DNA from: Amycolatopsis cihanbeyliensis
Lineage (GTDB): Bacteria; Actinomycetota; Actinomycetes; Mycobacteriales; Pseudonocardiaceae
Direction of reading: 5' to 3'
Length of the DNA stretch: 64,000 bases
Assembly (NCBI RefSeq): GCF_006715045.1
Contig: NZ_VFML01000001.1
Span: 1,456,501-1,520,500 of the forward strand
The first letter of the stretch is position 1; each line of letters begins with the position of its first letter. Positions 45,015-54,324 of this stretch are shown one piece after another. A program made the position numbers and the translations under genes. The notes beneath the pieces were generated by a model. It was not told the DNA's origin, made no database searches, and saw nothing but the letters and a program-made list of their open reading frames with translations.

Positions 45015-46165
45015 TGTTCGCTTCTAAACTCACCCTCGCACCCGTCGGTCTGCACGCGGACAGTCCTTCGAGAGCATGCGAGCGGTTCGGCCGAGGACCA
45101 CCGCATCGTCTCCAGGTCCAGGTATCGGATTGTGGAGATCCCCCGTGCCGCATAGTAGCCGGGCGATTGGGGCGGTGCGTTGCGGTCGTGGAAACAGACT
45201 GCGCCGAGCGCACCCGCATCAGTGATCTCCACAAGGGGATGCGCCACGAGGAACGACCTAACCCCCGGTCCGTCCGAGTTCACCGTGAAGACGATCCGGT
45301 GTCCCGACATGAAATTGCGCAAAGGGCCGACTCTCGCACCGATACGCCTCTTCCATTGGAAGTTCCCGTTGGAGACGAAAGGTTCTGTGCCTTTGAGGTC
45401 GACCGAGCGAAAACCCTGCGAGCTGGCCCATTGCAAGACGAGTATCCACAGCGCTTTGAATGAACCGTCGCGGTATAGGTCAGGGTCGGCGTTCCGCACG
45501 CCGACCAGTCGCATAACCAGGCTTTGCCCGCGGTCACCGTATCGGCACAGCGCGCCACCCACCGTACCCAGGTTAGGGTCACGCATGAGTAGTAGTACGC
45601 CGCGGCGCCGGAACATGCACTCCCTCGCCGTCTCCTCTGTCTCGCCCTTCGCTTGCTCGCCGTGCCGGTCTCGCATTGTCGGGAGGTACACCTGGGTATA
45701 GAAGTCCTCGAAGGCGGCATCGTCGGTCGTGGCAATCAGCTTGTAGCCACGCTTCTGCAGGGCGGACTTGACTGTCCGTCGCTCTCGGCGCGAGAGCGAC
45801 CGCATGACCGTGTCAGGCGAATCGATCCGGTCGGCCAACCAGCTGAGGCGGAACGGCATGACTAGCGAGAGGAAATTCCCCGTCATGTGCCGCTGCGCGT
45901 CGGACCACCCCGTTACGGTGTGCATCGTGATGGCGGCGTCCATGGAGGACGACTCCGCTGGCCAGGAGCCGATGTTCGGCTTGCAGACACCGGATGCCAG
46001 GCCTTCGTACCTGAGGATTTCTCCGGCACCATCGAGTTGGCGGTCGACCCTGACCTCAGGCATCGGTTTGACCCAGTTGTGGATAACGTGGGCCCAACGA
46101 ACGGCTGGCGACGACGAATGTCGCCACACATAGCTGGCCTCAAGGCGCAGCTTATTCGGCCTCAT
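45011..46165 (-). CDS. GNAT/FemAB-like acyltransferase of the cluster
   Basis: The 384-residue protein has the pattern of GNAT-fold, BioF2/FemAB-like acyltransferases: LSRRERRTVKSALQKRGYKL, FEDFYTQVYLPTMRDRHGEQ, GTVGGALCRYGDRGQSLVMRLVG, SFKALWILVLQWASSQGFRSVDLKGTEPF and NGNFQWKRRIGARV. Members transfer aminoacyl or acyl groups to amines, often with carrier-bound or tRNA-bound donors. ATG 46165 has GGAGG at good spacing. Its likely donor is the carrier protein at 46.5 kb or an aminoacyl-tRNA, which is inference from context. The 46166-46464 gap upstream holds no supported gene. Confidence 0.65.
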   Translation of the reverse strand: MRPNKLRLEASYVWRHSSSPAVRWAHVIHNWVKPMPEVRVDRQLDGAGEILRYEGLASGVCKPNIGSWPAESSSMDAAITMHTVTGWSDAQRHMTGNFLSLVMPFRLSWLADRIDSPDTVMRSLSRRERRTVKSALQKRGYKLIATTDDAAFEDFYTQVYLPTMRDRHGEQAKGETEETARECMFRRRGVLLLMRDPNLGTVGGALCRYGDRGQSLVMRLVGVRNADPDLYRDGSFKALWILVLQWASSQGFRSVDLKGTEPFVSNGNFQWKRRIGARVGPLRNFMSGHRIVFTVNSDGPGVRSFLVAHPLVEITDAGALGAVCFHDRNAPPQSPGYYAARGISTIRYLDLETMRWSSAEPLACSRRTVRVQTDGCEGEFRSEH

Positions 46166-46464
46166 GTGGCGTTCCTCCGACTCGTGCCCGCCGTCGCGGC
46201 GAGGCCCTCTGCGGTTCGCGAGCTGTCGATCACGTGTTCCCCTCTAGATTGAGTGGCTCCAAGGGACGTTGTCGGCGTGGCGGGTGTGTTCTGAGACTGG
46301 TCCTCGGATCAGCGATATTGAGCTGATCGCCCTGGCCGCGGTGTTAGATATCAGCCGCCGCAGCGCTGCACGACGAGTGCCTTGTTTCGCCCACCACGAC
46401 CTGCGCTCCGCGCCTGTTCTGCGTAGCCGGCTCTGCGGTCCTTTCTGTTCCCGACCCCAGGGAG

Positions 46465-46773
46465 TCAGCGGCCCCGGCCGTCGGATCGCGGAGCCTCGCG
46501 GCTACCGGAACCTTGCAGACGGAGTTCGTTACGGATCCAGGTCGCGGCGTCCTCAATACTTCCGTCGGCGAACCGTCGGATCTCCGCATCTGGGATGCTC
46601 ACCTGAAGGCGGGACTCGATTCCGAGAACCACCTCCAACATCCCGATCGAGTCGATGTTCAAGCTGTTCTGGAAACTCGCGTCGGTCCTGACCTTGTCCG
46701 TTGGAATGCCCATGACGCACGACACGATTTCTACCAAGGCTGCAACGACAGCGTCGTCTGTCTCATGACCCAC
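46465..46773 (-). CDS. Acyl/peptidyl carrier protein
   Basis: The 102-residue protein is a four-helix carrier with the phosphopantetheine attachment Ser42 in NIDSIGMLEVVLGIESRL and a flexible, charged tail. GTG 46773 has GGAGG 7 nt upstream. It is 94 bp downstream of the TPP-dependent enzyme on the same strand. It probably carries the acyl or aminoacyl intermediate handled by the condensation, adenylation or GNAT proteins nearby; a phosphopantetheinyl transferase is not in the window. Confidence 0.87.
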   Translation of the reverse strand: MGHETDDAVVAALVEIVSCVMGIPTDKVRTDASFQNSLNIDSIGMLEVVLGIESRLQVSIPDAEIRRFADGSIEDAATWIRNELRLQGSGSREAPRSDGRGR

Positions 46774-46867
46774 GAATAGCCTCCTTCATGGTGTGCGACG
46801 GGGTTGTCACAGTACACTGGCTGTCTTTCTGCGTCTTGTTATGATAAATGTGATTCCGGGACGATTC

Positions 46868-48478
46868 TCAGCGGCCCTGGAGCCAGGCGGCCCTGACCGC
46901 ACGCGTGACGTGGCAATCGACCAGGCACAAACCCTGCGGTGCGTCGAACCACTGGGACAGCTTGTCCAAGTCGCTCATCTGCCTGACGGAGATTCCAGTT
47001 CCTCCCAGAGCTTTCGCGACCGTGGCGAGATTTTCGCGACGCAGCATCGTGGGCCCGGCGTGACCGGGTTCCGCTTGGTGATATTCGGCACCATAGGCCC
47101 CGTCGTTCAGGACCACGACGAGCACGGGCATGTCCAGGTCACCGATCGCATGGAGTTCGCCCAGACTCATGAGCAACCCGCCGTCACCGATGAAGGCGAT
47201 CGGGAGGTTGGACGGAGCCCCGATCGCTACACCGACAACGTTCCCCAGTGCCAGGCCGACGCACTGGTAGCCGTGGGCGTAGACGAACAGACCAGGAGGG
47301 GGTGTGCGCACCAGCATCGCGGGCCAGCCGGAAAAGTGGCCTCCGTCGACGACGATGCTGCGTTGCCGTGGTAACCGTCTCCCCAACTCCTGAACGAGGG
47401 TCCGGGGATCGAGCCCGGTGCCGTCAGACTCGTCGTGGTGCACATCGGCCCTCGCAGAACGGAGTGTGGCGGCGCTGCCCTCGCCCCGATATCCCGCTCT
47501 GCCCGTCGGTTGAACGAGCGATGAGAGTTCGGAAATCACCGAGGCCGCATCCCCGCCGAGGAAGACGGCCTCTCCGCGTCCAGCGGTCGCTGCGTTGCTG
47601 TCGCAGCGGATGATTGCACTGCCGGAGAACAGTCGTCCCTGCCGGGTCGTCCACGAGGACAACGAACTTCCGACGACGAGGACGACATCGGCGTCCTCGG
47701 CCAAGTCCACCAATGAGGCCGTGCCGAAGACCCCACATATTCCCGCATCGTAGTCGTCGTCGGCGAACCGGTCCTTGGCCGGGAGCGTCGTGAATAGCAG
47801 AGCCCCGACGTACCGGCCGATGTCCCGCAGGTGTGCGATCGTCACAGCCCGCATGGCCCCACGCCCGGCGACGACGACAGGCCGTGCGGCGTCCATCAGG
47901 AGTCGAGCGGCCCGGCCAAGATCGGCCGGACTCGCCACCTCCTCCGCGGCGGCGACTTCGATTTCGGCGGACACGCTGTTTACAGCTTTGACTTGTTCGT
48001 CGTGAAGGTCCTCCGGGAGCATCAGGACGGTTAGACCTTGCGACCGAGCATGCCTCAGCGCATGCAGGACCGTCTGACGGGCGTCCTCGGTCTCTGCAAC
48101 CAGAAAGGCGGCCGCGCCGAGGGCGCGCACCACACTGGCCTGGTCCAGTGCCTGGTTCTGATGTGGAGCGCGGCGGCTTACTGAGCTTGTCACGACCAGC
48201 AGTGGCACCGCCGACTTCGCCGCCTCGACAATCGCGCTGCTGGCGTGGGTTAACCCGGGACCGTGGGTGACGGTGGCGACTCCGACTTGTCCGGTCACTC
48301 GCGCGAAGGCGTCCGCGGCGGCGACCGCAGCCGACTCGTGACGAAGGGCGTGGTAGCGCATTCCATACTGGTCGATGGCGAGGTTGACGAAGGCGAGGTT
48401 GCCTGAGCCGAGTACCCCGAACATGTCCTGGGTCCCGGATTGTCGCAACAGTCTGGCGACGGCGTGGAGGAGGTTCAT
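46868..48478 (-). CDS. Thiamine-pyrophosphate-dependent enzyme (acetolactate synthase-like)
   Basis: The 536-residue protein has the three-domain layout of the pyruvate-oxidase/acetolactate-synthase family. The N-terminal Pyr domain contains the catalytic Glu in RHESAAVAAADAFARVTG and THGPGLTHA. A central domain starts near ARPVVVAGRGA. The C-terminal PP domain has the TPP motif IGDGGLLMSLGEL ... VVLNDGAYG. In natural-product clusters such enzymes decarboxylate 2-oxo acids or form acyloins. The substrate cannot be read from sequence. ATG 48478 follows GGAGG. Confidence 0.85.
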   Translation of the reverse strand: MNLLHAVARLLRQSGTQDMFGVLGSGNLAFVNLAIDQYGMRYHALRHESAAVAAADAFARVTGQVGVATVTHGPGLTHASSAIVEAAKSAVPLLVVTSSVSRRAPHQNQALDQASVVRALGAAAFLVAETEDARQTVLHALRHARSQGLTVLMLPEDLHDEQVKAVNSVSAEIEVAAAEEVASPADLGRAARLLMDAARPVVVAGRGAMRAVTIAHLRDIGRYVGALLFTTLPAKDRFADDDYDAGICGVFGTASLVDLAEDADVVLVVGSSLSSWTTRQGRLFSGSAIIRCDSNAATAGRGEAVFLGGDAASVISELSSLVQPTGRAGYRGEGSAATLRSARADVHHDESDGTGLDPRTLVQELGRRLPRQRSIVVDGGHFSGWPAMLVRTPPPGLFVYAHGYQCVGLALGNVVGVAIGAPSNLPIAFIGDGGLLMSLGELHAIGDLDMPVLVVVLNDGAYGAEYHQAEPGHAGPTMLRRENLATVAKALGGTGISVRQMSDLDKLSQWFDAPQGLCLVDCHVTRAVRAAWLQGR

Positions 48479-49078
48479 GCGGCAGCCTCCGGGGCAACAT
48501 AGGCCGCGATACCGTGACGGTGCGGCGTTCTCGACAATGTCATCATCCTTGTCTGGGAACGGTACTTGTAACGTTCATCCGCTGCGGCCTCGTAGCGGCG
48601 CCATGCTCGAATTAGACCATTTGCCGAGGGGTCACGAAAGGCTCGCGAATTAGGGGTGCCTCGTAAGGCTAAATGATTGATTCCTAATCCGGTGTGGGAC
48701 CTCTTGGCGGTTTGATCAGCGTGAGGCATACGGTGGTGATCGCAGTCGTGTACGACCTGGGGGTCGACGGCGGCAACCGCCGCGCGGTGAGCCCCGTCGA
48801 TGCATTGTTGCGTGCGATAAACTAGGGGTCAATGATCGCCTGCGCGGCATGACTCACGAGGAGGAGGATCCCGAACGTTGCAAGCGGCCATAGGATGGGC
48901 CGGAATCTTTCCAGTTCCACTCAGCTCCGCCAGTCGCCCGACGATCTCACAGATCACCAGGGCAGTAGCCGACGGGATCATCCGCTCCGCTAACCGGATC
49001 ACGGTAATGACGCCTGCTGTCCAGTGCCCTGCCGGCCACAGCAGCAGTGAATCCGCGACTGGGTGGCCGATGCACGAG
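48479..49078. other. 600-bp gap inside the biosynthetic cluster
   Basis: No coding frame with family resemblance is seen. The gap separates the TPP enzyme from the downstream end of the dioxygenase operon. It probably contains the promoter for the TPP/carrier genes and possibly remains of an insertion. The AT-richer part near 48650-48700 could hold the promoter, but boxes are not assignable. Confidence 0.35.
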
Positions 49079-49906
49079 TCAGCTTGGAGAAACCGGGGCA
49101 TTAACATAGAGCGCTCTGATGAGGTGGCGGCGGGCGCCCGGCGTGTCCTTGTAGGACCGCCGACCATGGGACATGCGGTCGTTACGGAAGATCAGAGCCT
49201 GACCGGGACTGAGCCGGACAGACCGTTGGTACCGCGGATCCTCGGACGCGGCGCGGAGGAAGTCAAGTGCCGCTCGCAGTGCGCCTACCGGGTCGGCCGA
49301 GAAGTTCCAGGTACACGTGTCGTTGTCGGTGTAACGAGTAATGTAGTTGCCGTCAGGGTCGACCGAGAATGCCGGCCCGGTGGAGGTCATGTCCATGGCC
49401 GGGATGGTAGATCGGCGCTTCAGGGCGTCGGGAGACAGGAGCGCCGTCGCCGCGGCCGGATCCTCCTCGCGGAGCTCTGCGAAGGCGGCTACCGAATTGA
49501 ACAGGAGCGTCTCTCCACCCTGCTGGGCGGCGCGGACGCAGTAGAGAATTGTGGTCTTGATTTCGCCGATCTTGTCGAGCAGACCGTCGACGTGCCAGCC
49601 CTGGCTGGCCGTCGTGCTGAAGCCCGGGTGATGGTCCTGTGGATTGCTCCGGATATTGCTGTACGAAGCGGAATATTCCTTCATCTCGGCATAGCGGTAG
49701 AGAGCGGGGATGTAGGGATCGCCGAGACCCAACACCGCAGACAGAGCCGTAATTTGAGCTTCGGGAGGTCCGGCCTCGGCGAGGGCCGCCACGACGAAAC
49801 CGTACTGCTCAAGGCTCCACACAAGGCGGTCTGCGGCGTCGCGCCCCACGAAGTCGACTGGCTGTGCACACCGTGGATCCGTGAAATCTGCTCGCAACTG
49901 CCGCAC
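49079..49906 (-). CDS. TauD/PhyH-like Fe(II)/2-oxoglutarate dioxygenase 1
   Basis: The 275-residue protein has the jelly-roll dioxygenase motifs: HxD in SQGWHVDGLLDK, the distal His in RNDRMSHGRRSYKD and the 2-oxoglutarate-binding Arg in RRHLIRALYV. It begins DFVGRDAADRLVWSLEQYGFVVA. It should hydroxylate or desaturate an amino-acid-derived intermediate. The GTG at 49906 follows GGAAGG. It is the second oxygenase of the cluster, unrelated in detail to the one at 51 kb. Confidence 0.82.
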   Translation of the reverse strand: MRQLRADFTDPRCAQPVDFVGRDAADRLVWSLEQYGFVVAALAEAGPPEAQITALSAVLGLGDPYIPALYRYAEMKEYSASYSNIRSNPQDHHPGFSTTASQGWHVDGLLDKIGEIKTTILYCVRAAQQGGETLLFNSVAAFAELREEDPAAATALLSPDALKRRSTIPAMDMTSTGPAFSVDPDGNYITRYTDNDTCTWNFSADPVGALRAALDFLRAASEDPRYQRSVRLSPGQALIFRNDRMSHGRRSYKDTPGARRHLIRALYVNAPVSPS

Positions 49907-49980
49907 GTCATCGCCCTTCCATGAGTTGATCTACGTGTGTTCTGTGATGCTCAAAGCGCGGTCCCAATTCGCGGGTTTGG

Positions 49981-50937
49981 CTACGGCGCGCTCAAGGAGG
50001 CCCCTCTCCTAAGCCGGGCGAGCGCCCGGGCATCGCAGAGCAGGGGCCGGCTGAAGTCCGATGTGCCGCGCTTCACCGCTGCGACGACAGCGGACAGGAA
50101 CAGCTGCATGCTGTCGGCGGGCTCCACGGTGTGCACGAACACCTGGTCACCGGTCCGGACGTGGAGGTTAACGGCCATGTCCGGCGGCGCGGAGAAGGGA
50201 CGCTCGACGTCGATCGTGAATCCCTTCCCCATGAGGCGAACTCTGTTCTGGTAGACAGCCGTGAAGCCGAACTGACCGACCACCGCCCGGCCACCCGGAT
50301 AGCCCGCGAGCATACTGAAGGACGTCTCGAGCTTGTCAGCAGTGCGAGAGTTCACGACCACGTCGATGCACTCGGGCGCTAAGCCCCACAGCGCCCGGCC
50401 TAACGACACTGCGTAGGGACCGGTGTCCGCAATCGCGCCACCATCTCTGGCGCGGTCCCACCGCCAGTCGTCGGGTGGAACCGGAGGGGTGAATACCGCC
50501 AGAGCATTGGTGATCTCCGCGTCGAGGTCGGCGAGGATGGACTCGACCGCCGAGAACAGCGGGTGGAAAGAGTAGCAGGTGGCCTCGGCGAGGACGAGGG
50601 AGGATTCTCGGGCCAGCGACACGAGGTGCTCTGCGGTGTGTTGGTCCGGCAGGCCCGGCTTGTCGACCACCACGTGATGGCCGTGCTGGAGGGCACGATG
50701 GACAACGGTGGCGTGGAGGCTATTGACCAATGAGACGTACACGAGGCTGGGACCCGCGGCTGCCAGCGCCTGGTTCCAGTCGTCATACACCGTGCCGAGC
50801 TTCGGCACGCGTCCCAGAACTACGGGGTCGGCGCAGGAGCTGACGATGTCAACCTTGTTGATGTCGTGGATGGATGCGGCGGCCGGCAGTACTCGCCTCT
50901 GGGCGAACCGCGACAGGCCGATGAGTAAAAGGTCCAT
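49981..50937 (-). CDS. Gfo/Idh/MocA-family oxidoreductase (putative NDP-hexose 3-ketoreductase)
   Basis: The 318-residue protein has an N-terminal Rossmann domain (MDLLLIGLSRFAQRRVLPAA), LVYVSLVNSLHATVVHRALQ, GHHVVVDKPG with the family's EKP-like motif as DKP, and RDGGAIADTGPYAVSLGRAL in the substrate domain. In deoxysugar pathways such reductases reduce the 3-keto sugar made by a 2,3-dehydratase, and that dehydratase is encoded at 52-53 kb. ATG 50937 is taken instead of an upstream extension because it starts at the family N-terminus and lies 10 bp after the preceding gene. Confidence 0.82.
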   Translation of the reverse strand: MDLLLIGLSRFAQRRVLPAAASIHDINKVDIVSSCADPVVLGRVPKLGTVYDDWNQALAAAGPSLVYVSLVNSLHATVVHRALQHGHHVVVDKPGLPDQHTAEHLVSLARESSLVLAEATCYSFHPLFSAVESILADLDAEITNALAVFTPPVPPDDWRWDRARDGGAIADTGPYAVSLGRALWGLAPECIDVVVNSRTADKLETSFSMLAGYPGGRAVVGQFGFTAVYQNRVRLMGKGFTIDVERPFSAPPDMAVNLHVRTGDQVFVHTVEPADSMQLFLSAVVAAVKRGTSDFSRPLLCDARALARLRRGASLSAP

Positions 50938-50947
50938 AGCCTGCGGG

Positions 50948-51922
50948 TCAGCGACGTGGGATGAAAGGGACGATCTCACCCGGCCGCTCTCCGCCCGACA
51001 GCTGTCCATTCCGGTAGGTGCGGACGTAAGCACGATGTAACCAGCGGTCCTTGCCGTCCCAGCGTGCGAAAAATGGTGCGCGCCCGTGGACGACGCGGAA
51101 GTTGTCGATGATCAGCAAGTCACCGCGCCTCAGGACGACCGGCTCCGTGACGTCTTCAAGTGCCGCCGACAGTGCGTCGAGGGCTGCGACGTCCTTCGCG
51201 GTCTTGGTAGTCATGAGTGACCGGTTGTAGCTAACGTACGGGTCGTCCCTGTCGCCGTAAAGCGGCCTGACGTACGCGACGGCGTTGGGATTCTCGGCGT
51301 CGAACTGACGTGTGAACACCCGTTCGAACAGGTGGTCCCTCACACTGGGGTCAAGCAGCGGCAGTGCCTTACGGATGGAGCTGACGAGCGTCGCAGCCTT
51401 GCCTTCGTGGTCGCCGCGTGAGGCCGACAGCAGGATGTAGTTCGGCTGCCGGGCGTGGTGGGATAGGTCCGTGTGGAACTCGAGTTGGGTCTTCGAGGTT
51501 GCCCCCGACAACGGGTGCGGTTCGGTTGTCGGGAAGAGTTCGTGGAGGACAGTGATGGAGCGACGGTTGCCGTACCCCTGATCGTAGGCTGTGAGGAGAC
51601 CCAGCGCCCCGCCGACGATGCAGAGCATCGCCTCCATGTTGAGCAGCGGTCGATCCTCGGGTGCTGTGCCGGAGGACGGCGTAGGCGGCAGCTCGTCGTC
51701 GGGTTCGACCGGGAGACCTCCGAGGAGCAGGTAGCCGCCGATGTTGCCGTTAGCGTTGAACTGCGCCAGACCGTCACGCAGTGGCAGGGGCAACTGCTGC
51801 GCCAGCAGCGTACCGCCCTCGAAGAACGCGTCGAGGGCGGTACGGGGAGGGTCAGGTAGGGCCGCGGCGAGAGTCAGGAGTTCGGATCGGTGCGGAGAAC
51901 AATCGATGGTGTCTGGGGTCAT
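50948..51922 (-). CDS. Clavaminate-synthase/VioC-like 2-oxoglutarate dioxygenase
   Basis: The 324-residue protein resembles the VioC/AsnO/OrfP group of amino-acid beta-hydroxylases. It has NIGGYLLLGGLP near the N-terminus, LEFHTDLSHH (HxD or HxE site), RRGDLLIIDNFRVVHGRAPF with the distal His, and WLHRAYVRTY with the 2-oxoglutarate Arg. This family hydroxylates free Arg, Asn or similar residues at C3. With an amidinotransferase in the same cluster, arginine or a guanidino amino acid is a reasonable substrate guess. ATG 51922 follows GAAGGAG. Confidence 0.85.
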   Translation of the reverse strand: MTPDTIDCSPHRSELLTLAAALPDPPRTALDAFFEGGTLLAQQLPLPLRDGLAQFNANGNIGGYLLLGGLPVEPDDELPPTPSSGTAPEDRPLLNMEAMLCIVGGALGLLTAYDQGYGNRRSITVLHELFPTTEPHPLSGATSKTQLEFHTDLSHHARQPNYILLSASRGDHEGKAATLVSSIRKALPLLDPSVRDHLFERVFTRQFDAENPNAVAYVRPLYGDRDDPYVSYNRSLMTTKTAKDVAALDALSAALEDVTEPVVLRRGDLLIIDNFRVVHGRAPFFARWDGKDRWLHRAYVRTYRNGQLSGGERPGEIVPFIPRR

Positions 51923-51955
51923 GCGGGGACAATTCTCCTTCGGCGATAGCGCGGA

Positions 51956-53350
51956 TCAGAGCAGGCAGGCGATGAGGCTACGAGCCTCGATGCTGACGTA
52001 GTAGCCGGACCTGATCAGACGGCTGAGCAGGCCCAGCGTCATCCATCTGTAGTTGTCCGGCGCCTCGACGACATGATCCTCCGGGACATCAACGACGAGA
52101 TGAGTGGTGTCCGCATGGAGGAACCGCCCACCGTCCTCGGACTGGGCAGCATTTACGCGGACCCAGGACTCCGGCGCGTTGACGTACTCCGCGAGCGGCG
52201 GATGGTCTCCCGATCTAGTGTAGTTTCCCGGACTCAGATGGACCGTTGCGGCGAGCTCCAGGCGATCGGTGAGGCCTGGCTGGGCCATCGCCTGGACGAG
52301 GACGTGGAGAATTCCTGAGCGTCGTTGACACAGGAGGGCAACGATATTCCCGGGAGTCGGCTCGAGCATCGGCTGGGACCAGGTGTTGACCTCCCGGCTA
52401 GTCGCCGTCACCGACATCCCGACGATGCGGAAATGCCGGTCGTCGCGGTGCCGGATGCTGTCCGTGCCGCGCACCCAATTGTCCATGGCGTCAAGCGGGA
52501 TGCGCCGAACGTCTAACATGTACTTCGCCTTTTGGTCGACAAACCAGGTGATCGCCGCCGATACCTCGGCATCCCCTCCCCCTCTCGTGTGCGACTCGAC
52601 GACCTGCCTGTGAAACGAATCTCGGAACTTGTCATCGGCAGCGAGACCATCCGCCATGGCGTACGAGATGCCTGACAACACTGTGCGCGCATTCATGTTC
52701 ACGCGACCTCCGCGCTGGAGCTGGTGCCGCAGCTGCCCAAGGGTCAGCCAGGTGAAGTCCTCGGCGACCAGGAGGTGTTCGTCCTCCGGCACCTCGACGA
52801 TCATGTTGCGGTTCCGCTTGTGCAGGTACCAAGCGCCATGTTCTGACAGGAGCTGGTCGAACACTAAACGTCGCCTGGCATGCTCGAGAAAGTAGTCGAG
52901 GTACGGGGTGGATCGACCGCCGTGCACGCGCTGGTAGTTGCTTGGAGTTGCCTGGACGGTCGCAGCGAACTGCACCAGGTCGCTGTTCCCGGGTTCCATC
53001 TTCGCCTGCATTAAGAAGTGGTAGACGCCGCTGATACGTCTGACGAGGATGCCGAGGATTCCGATCTCGGACTGCACGATGATCGGCTGGCTCCATTTGG
53101 GAGTCGGTCCGAAGTTCGTCCGGACCGATACCCCTTCCACCGTGAAGAAGCGGCTGGATTCGTGCCAGATCGCCTCGTCGGACCGCCAACCGGGCAGGGC
53201 GTCCAGAGGCACCTCCTCGACGCAGTAAGTGGCGGACTCCGAGCGCTCCTTCAAAAAGCCGTCAGGATCCGGCGTCTCCGCCGTGTCAGAGGTCAGCGAC
53301 GACGCCAGGAAGGCACGGGAAAGTTCCGGTTCAAACACGACACGGCTCAC
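51956..53350 (-). CDS. NDP-hexose 2,3-dehydratase
   Basis: The 464-residue protein shows the internal duplication typical of this family. The halves share W.R..DSI.H....F..V.G..V and W.QP......G....L..R..G..H.L.QA..EPG. It removes the C2 hydroxyl of an NDP-4-keto-6-deoxyhexose to give a 3,4-diketo sugar, the committed step to 2,6-dideoxysugars. The start overlaps the stop of the upstream SDR gene (GTGA). The 3-ketoreductase at 50 kb and the SDR 4-ketoreductase at 54 kb complete the route. The NDP-sugar synthase and 4,6-dehydratase must lie outside the window. Confidence 0.92.
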   Translation of the reverse strand: MSRVVFEPELSRAFLASSLTSDTAETPDPDGFLKERSESATYCVEEVPLDALPGWRSDEAIWHESSRFFTVEGVSVRTNFGPTPKWSQPIIVQSEIGILGILVRRISGVYHFLMQAKMEPGNSDLVQFAATVQATPSNYQRVHGGRSTPYLDYFLEHARRRLVFDQLLSEHGAWYLHKRNRNMIVEVPEDEHLLVAEDFTWLTLGQLRHQLQRGGRVNMNARTVLSGISYAMADGLAADDKFRDSFHRQVVESHTRGGGDAEVSAAITWFVDQKAKYMLDVRRIPLDAMDNWVRGTDSIRHRDDRHFRIVGMSVTATSREVNTWSQPMLEPTPGNIVALLCQRRSGILHVLVQAMAQPGLTDRLELAATVHLSPGNYTRSGDHPPLAEYVNAPESWVRVNAAQSEDGGRFLHADTTHLVVDVPEDHVVEAPDNYRWMTLGLLSRLIRSGYYVSIEARSLIACLL

Positions 53351-54324
53351 TTAGAGACTGGCTGGTGGGAATTGACAGCATGTTTCAAGTCCGACAAAGA
53401 GCGACCGTCTGTGACGCTGCGAGCCATCCGACGGATCCCCGTGGCGAGGTCTAGCGGTTCGAAGTCGACGAACTCCCTGAGCAGCGACGTATCGAGGGCC
53501 AGTCGGCCGGTGTCGGTGCTTCCGCTCGGCCCCGGAGTGGTCGCAATCGGGGACCCGATGGCAGCACTCACCGCCTCGAGGACGGCGGTGATGGAGTGCG
53601 CCGCGCCGGTCCCAACGTTGAGCGTCCGTGGGATGTCCCGGTTCAACCCGAGGAGGTCGAGCGTCGCCGTCACGAAGTCGTCAAGGTGGATGAAATCCCG
53701 GGCCTGTTGCCCGTCGCCGTAGAGCGTAAACGGCGTCCCCGTGAGGGCGCTCCGGAATGCGGCTGACACGACGCCCTGCCCTCGCGATTGCGGCAAGAGG
53801 CGACCGTAGATGTTGGCACAGCGCAGCGAATGTGTGGATAGGCCGTGCACGCGGCGGTAGTACTCCAGATACTCTTCGCCTATGCGTCGCGACATCCCGT
53901 AAGGCGATGTCGGCTCACTGGGGTCCGACTCTGACCTTAGCTCGTCGCTGGGTGAGTACACCGCCCCCGCGGACGACAGGAGTACGACCTTCGTGTCAGG
54001 GCTTAGCGAGCGGACCACCTCGCACAAACCGATAACCAGCGAGAGCGTCCCGATCGCGTCGGCGGCCGGTGCCGCAGCCGAGGGAACCGGGAAATGTCCA
54101 CCCGCGGCGACGACGACAGAGTCCACGTTCCGGTCGAGAACCTCCGGTAGTCGCTCGACGCCGTCGCCCCAAAGCAGCCGCAATTCACCGGGACCCGGAT
54201 CGGCGCAGCCGGTGCCGAATGGGTCGGAACGGCCCACAACATCGGCGCTCCAGCCGCGGCTCGCGGCTCCCAGGGCGAGAGCGTGGCCTAGGAACCCGGC
54301 ACCGATCACGGCGAGTCGAGTCAT
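53347..54324 (-). CDS. NAD(P)-dependent epimerase/SDR (putative NDP-hexose 4-ketoreductase)
   Basis: The 325-residue extended SDR has the Rossmann motif VIGAGFLGHALA, VVLLSSAGAVY, the active-site YGMSR in SPYGMSRRIGEEYLEYY (Arg in place of the usual Lys), LRCANIYG, RDFIHLDDFVTATLDLL and LNVGTG. It fits a sugar 4-ketoreductase or epimerase for the deoxysugar made by the neighbouring 2,3-dehydratase. ATG 54324 overlaps the upstream stop. The YxxxR variant should be checked because it may alter catalysis. Confidence 0.83.
   Translation of the reverse strand: MTRLAVIGAGFLGHALALGAASRGWSADVVGRSDPFGTGCADPGPGELRLLWGDGVERLPEVLDRNVDSVVVAAGGHFPVPSAAAPAADAIGTLSLVIGLCEVVRSLSPDTKVVLLSSAGAVYSPSDELRSESDPSEPTSPYGMSRRIGEEYLEYYRRVHGLSTHSLRCANIYGRLLPQSRGQGVVSAAFRSALTGTPFTLYGDGQQARDFIHLDDFVTATLDLLGLNRDIPRTLNVGTGAAHSITAVLEAVSAAIGSPIATTPGPSGSTDTGRLALDTSLLREFVDFEPLDLATGIRRMARSVTDGRSLSDLKHAVNSHQPVSK

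Noticed and set aside
46269..46345. GPRISDIELIALAAVLDIS motif suggesting an IS982/IS4-type transposase N-terminus
   Set aside because: Only about 20 residues resemble the family and nothing follows; too little to annotate.
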